Source: CAZGSV01 sp964528605
GTDB taxonomy: Bacteria > Armatimonadota > Zipacnadia > CAZGSV01
Assembly (NCBI GenBank): GCA_964528605.1
Contig: CAZGSV010000043.1
Span: 1-25,501, forward strand
Length of the DNA stretch: 25,501 bases
Direction: 5' to 3'
The notes beneath the pieces were generated by a model that saw only the letters and a program-made list of their open reading frames with translations, was not told the DNA's origin and did no database searches. Made by a program: the position numbers and the translations under genes. Shown here piece by piece: positions 24,193 to 25,501 of this stretch (position 1 is the first letter of the stretch; each line of letters begins with the position of its first letter).

Positions 24193-24267
24193 GGGACAGT
24201 AGGAAACTAGGCTAGGTTCCACTTCCTGCGTCGGCTGAAACGTTCGCGGAGAATGGGTTGCTGTCCC
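24193..24267. repeat. Dispersed palindromic element, copy 3
   Basis: The ends are GGGACAG (24193-24199) and CTGTCCC (24261-24267). The right half GCGGAGAATGGGTTGCTGTC closely matches copies 1 and 2. GAAACTAGGC, found just left of copy 2, lies inside this copy. It fills the gap between the converging korB and kinase genes and may also act as a terminator. The rest of that 202-bp gap shows nothing more than short GC stems. Confidence 0.65.
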
Positions 24268-24380
24268 TACCCATGCCCGTAGCGCACGGCCGCCTGGCTC
24301 GCCCGCCGGAGGAGGGTTTACCCGCCGAAGGAGGGCGGAGCGCAATGCGACCCTGTAACTGCGCGCGGTGTGCCGTGCCC

Positions 24381-25501
24381 CTACCGTTGGGTGGCGTGGA
24401 CGGCGCGGTAAACGGGCTCGAGGGACTCGGCGATCTTGAGGTAGACGCGGGAGTAGAGGTCGCCGTACTGCTCGAAGCGGCGCCCGTCCGGCTCATAGGT
24501 GGTGAGCGGGAAGGGGATGGTGCGCAGGGCCTCGCGCACGTCCGCATAGACGCCGCTGCCGACGCCGGCGAGGATGGCGGCCCCGAGCAAGGTGATCTCT
24601 TCGTGCAGTGGCGCCTGCACAGTGCGCCCCGTGACGTCCGCCTTCATCTGCAGCCATAGCGGGTTCTTCTGGGCGCCGCCGACCGCGCGCAGGCTCTCGG
24701 CCTTGAGGTCGTGGCAGCGTTCGATGGCCTCCAGTTGCTGGCGGAGTTGGAAACAGGTGGCCTCGAAGGTGGCCCGCACGACCTGTCCCCGCTGGGTCGT
24801 GGTCCGCAAGCCGAGGATCGTCCCCAACGGGTCGTGCGCCTGCGCGGGGCCCATTCCGCGCACGAACGCCGGCAGCACCATCACTCCGTCGCAGCCCAAG
24901 GGCGTAGCCTCCGCCTCTGCCAGCATGGTCATGTACGCACGCTCGGACTCCGGTGTCTCACGATAGAAGTGCGAGCGGACCCACTCCACCACTCCACCGG
25001 CTAGCATCAGGCCCTGGCAGTTGTAGTAGCCCGGGAAGGCGTGGCACTCGTGGTCGAGGCCGGCGGCGAAGCCCTCACGGCTGGGCGTGAAGTGGTCGAG
25101 GTTGGCAAGAATGATCTCCCAGGTGCCGGTGATGTCAACGAAGGTCTCCTCCTCGACGACACCGGCGCCGAGGGTGGCCATCTCGCAGTCGTGGCCGCCG
25201 GTGACGACTGCGGCGCCGACGGGGAGGCCGGTCCGCTCGGCGGCGGCCTGGGTGACCTCACCTATCTTGGTGCCGCCTTCGCTTGCGGGCGAGAGCATGG
25301 AGGGGTCAATGCCTGCAGCCTCGAGCAGTTCGGTGGACCAGGTGCGCGTTCTGAGGTCGAGCGCCATAGTGGTGGAGGCGATGGTGCAGTCGGTCGAGTA
25401 ACCGGCGGAGAGGCGGAAGGCGATGTAATCTTGCACTTGGAGCCAGTGGCGGCAGCAGGCCGGGGCCTCGTGCGCGTTCTCTTTGAGCCACATCCAGCGG
25501 T
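24381..25501 (-). CDS. FGGY-family carbohydrate kinase (5' end cut by window)
   Basis: The frame is open to the right edge: 372 full residues are visible and roughly 120-140 N-terminal ones are expected beyond the window. Family features are the WLKEN...HWLQVQDYIAFRLSAG stretch, VTGGHDCEMATLGAG with the probable catalytic Asp, DITGTWE, the GGVVEWVR segment and the ATP-site region AVGGAQKNPLWLQMKADVTG followed by APLHEEITLLGAAILAGVGS. These enzymes phosphorylate sugars such as xylulose, fuculose or related polyols in the cytoplasm. The part seen does not fix the substrate. It converges on korB with repeat copy 3 between them. The stop is TAG at 24383-24381. Confidence 0.9.
   Translation of the reverse strand, partial: RWMWLKENAHEAPACCRHWLQVQDYIAFRLSAGYSTDCTIASTTMALDLRTRTWSTELLEAAGIDPSMLSPASEGGTKIGEVTQAAAERTGLPVGAAVVTGGHDCEMATLGAGVVEEETFVDITGTWEIILANLDHFTPSREGFAAGLDHECHAFPGYYNCQGLMLAGGVVEWVRSHFYRETPESERAYMTMLAEAEATPLGCDGVMVLPAFVRGMGPAQAHDPLGTILGLRTTTQRGQVVRATFEATCFQLRQQLEAIERCHDLKAESLRAVGGAQKNPLWLQMKADVTGRTVQAPLHEEITLLGAAILAGVGSGVYADVREALRTIPFPLTTYEPDGRRFEQYGDLYSRVYLKIAESLEPVYRAVHATQR

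Overview
The window is GC-rich (roughly two-thirds G+C by eye) and looks chromosomal. It appears to come from an uncultured Gram-negative bacterium: there are two outer-membrane beta-barrel type proteins, a truncated membrane-fusion protein and several signal peptides. The DUF5916-type barrel, the M28-like/FtsX fusion, the large OPT-like membrane protein and the GH42-like secreted protein would fit Armatimonadota or Planctomycetota-like lineages, but no rRNA or marker gene settles the phylum. A two-subunit 2-oxoacid:ferredoxin oxidoreductase suggests low-potential ferredoxin metabolism.

Region by region. (1) 1-2111, minus strand: a barrel protein gene followed by an HlyD-type adaptor gene cut by the window edge. 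(2) 2163-2213: two convincing sigma70-type promoters facing each other with overlapping -10 boxes. (3) 2233-4097, plus strand: an SRPBCC protein, a coiled-coil/zinc-ribbon protein and an RNase HI-like protein with one changed active-site residue. (4) 4105-14660, plus strand: six tightly packed genes. They encode a PqqD-like protein, an FtsX-type permease stripped of its ectodomain, a LolD/MacB-type ATPase, a 1476-residue FtsX permease with an apparently inactive M28-peptidase ectodomain, an OPT-like membrane protein and a secreted GH42-like protein that seems to lack both catalytic glutamates. This is the best candidate for an undescribed system: an ABC machine with two unequal FtsX subunits and inactive hydrolase folds outside the membrane, perhaps used as binding domains.

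(5) 14661-17231: an accessory stretch. It holds palindromic repeats, a PLD-family nuclease joined to a DpnI-C-like winged helix (a likely stand-alone restriction enzyme), a tiny very acidic partner gene, a decayed duplicate of the comM 3' end, and cspA with its own promoter and terminator. (6) 17232-19345, minus strand: comM (YifB) and a truncated ABC-exporter ATPase pseudogene whose end is replaced by a repeat element. (7) 19424-24178, plus strand: a CBM9/DUF5916 barrel protein, then korA-korB overlapping by 4 bases. (8) 24381-25501, minus strand: a FGGY sugar kinase cut by the window edge.

Two families of short dispersed repeats recur in the second half. One is an element of about 75-90 bp with GGGGACA/TGTCCCC-type ends (three copies). 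The other is a set of small hairpins flanked by GTAGGRGCG (three copies), one of which lies inside korA and is translated in frame. No tRNA, rRNA, CRISPR array or transposase gene was seen.
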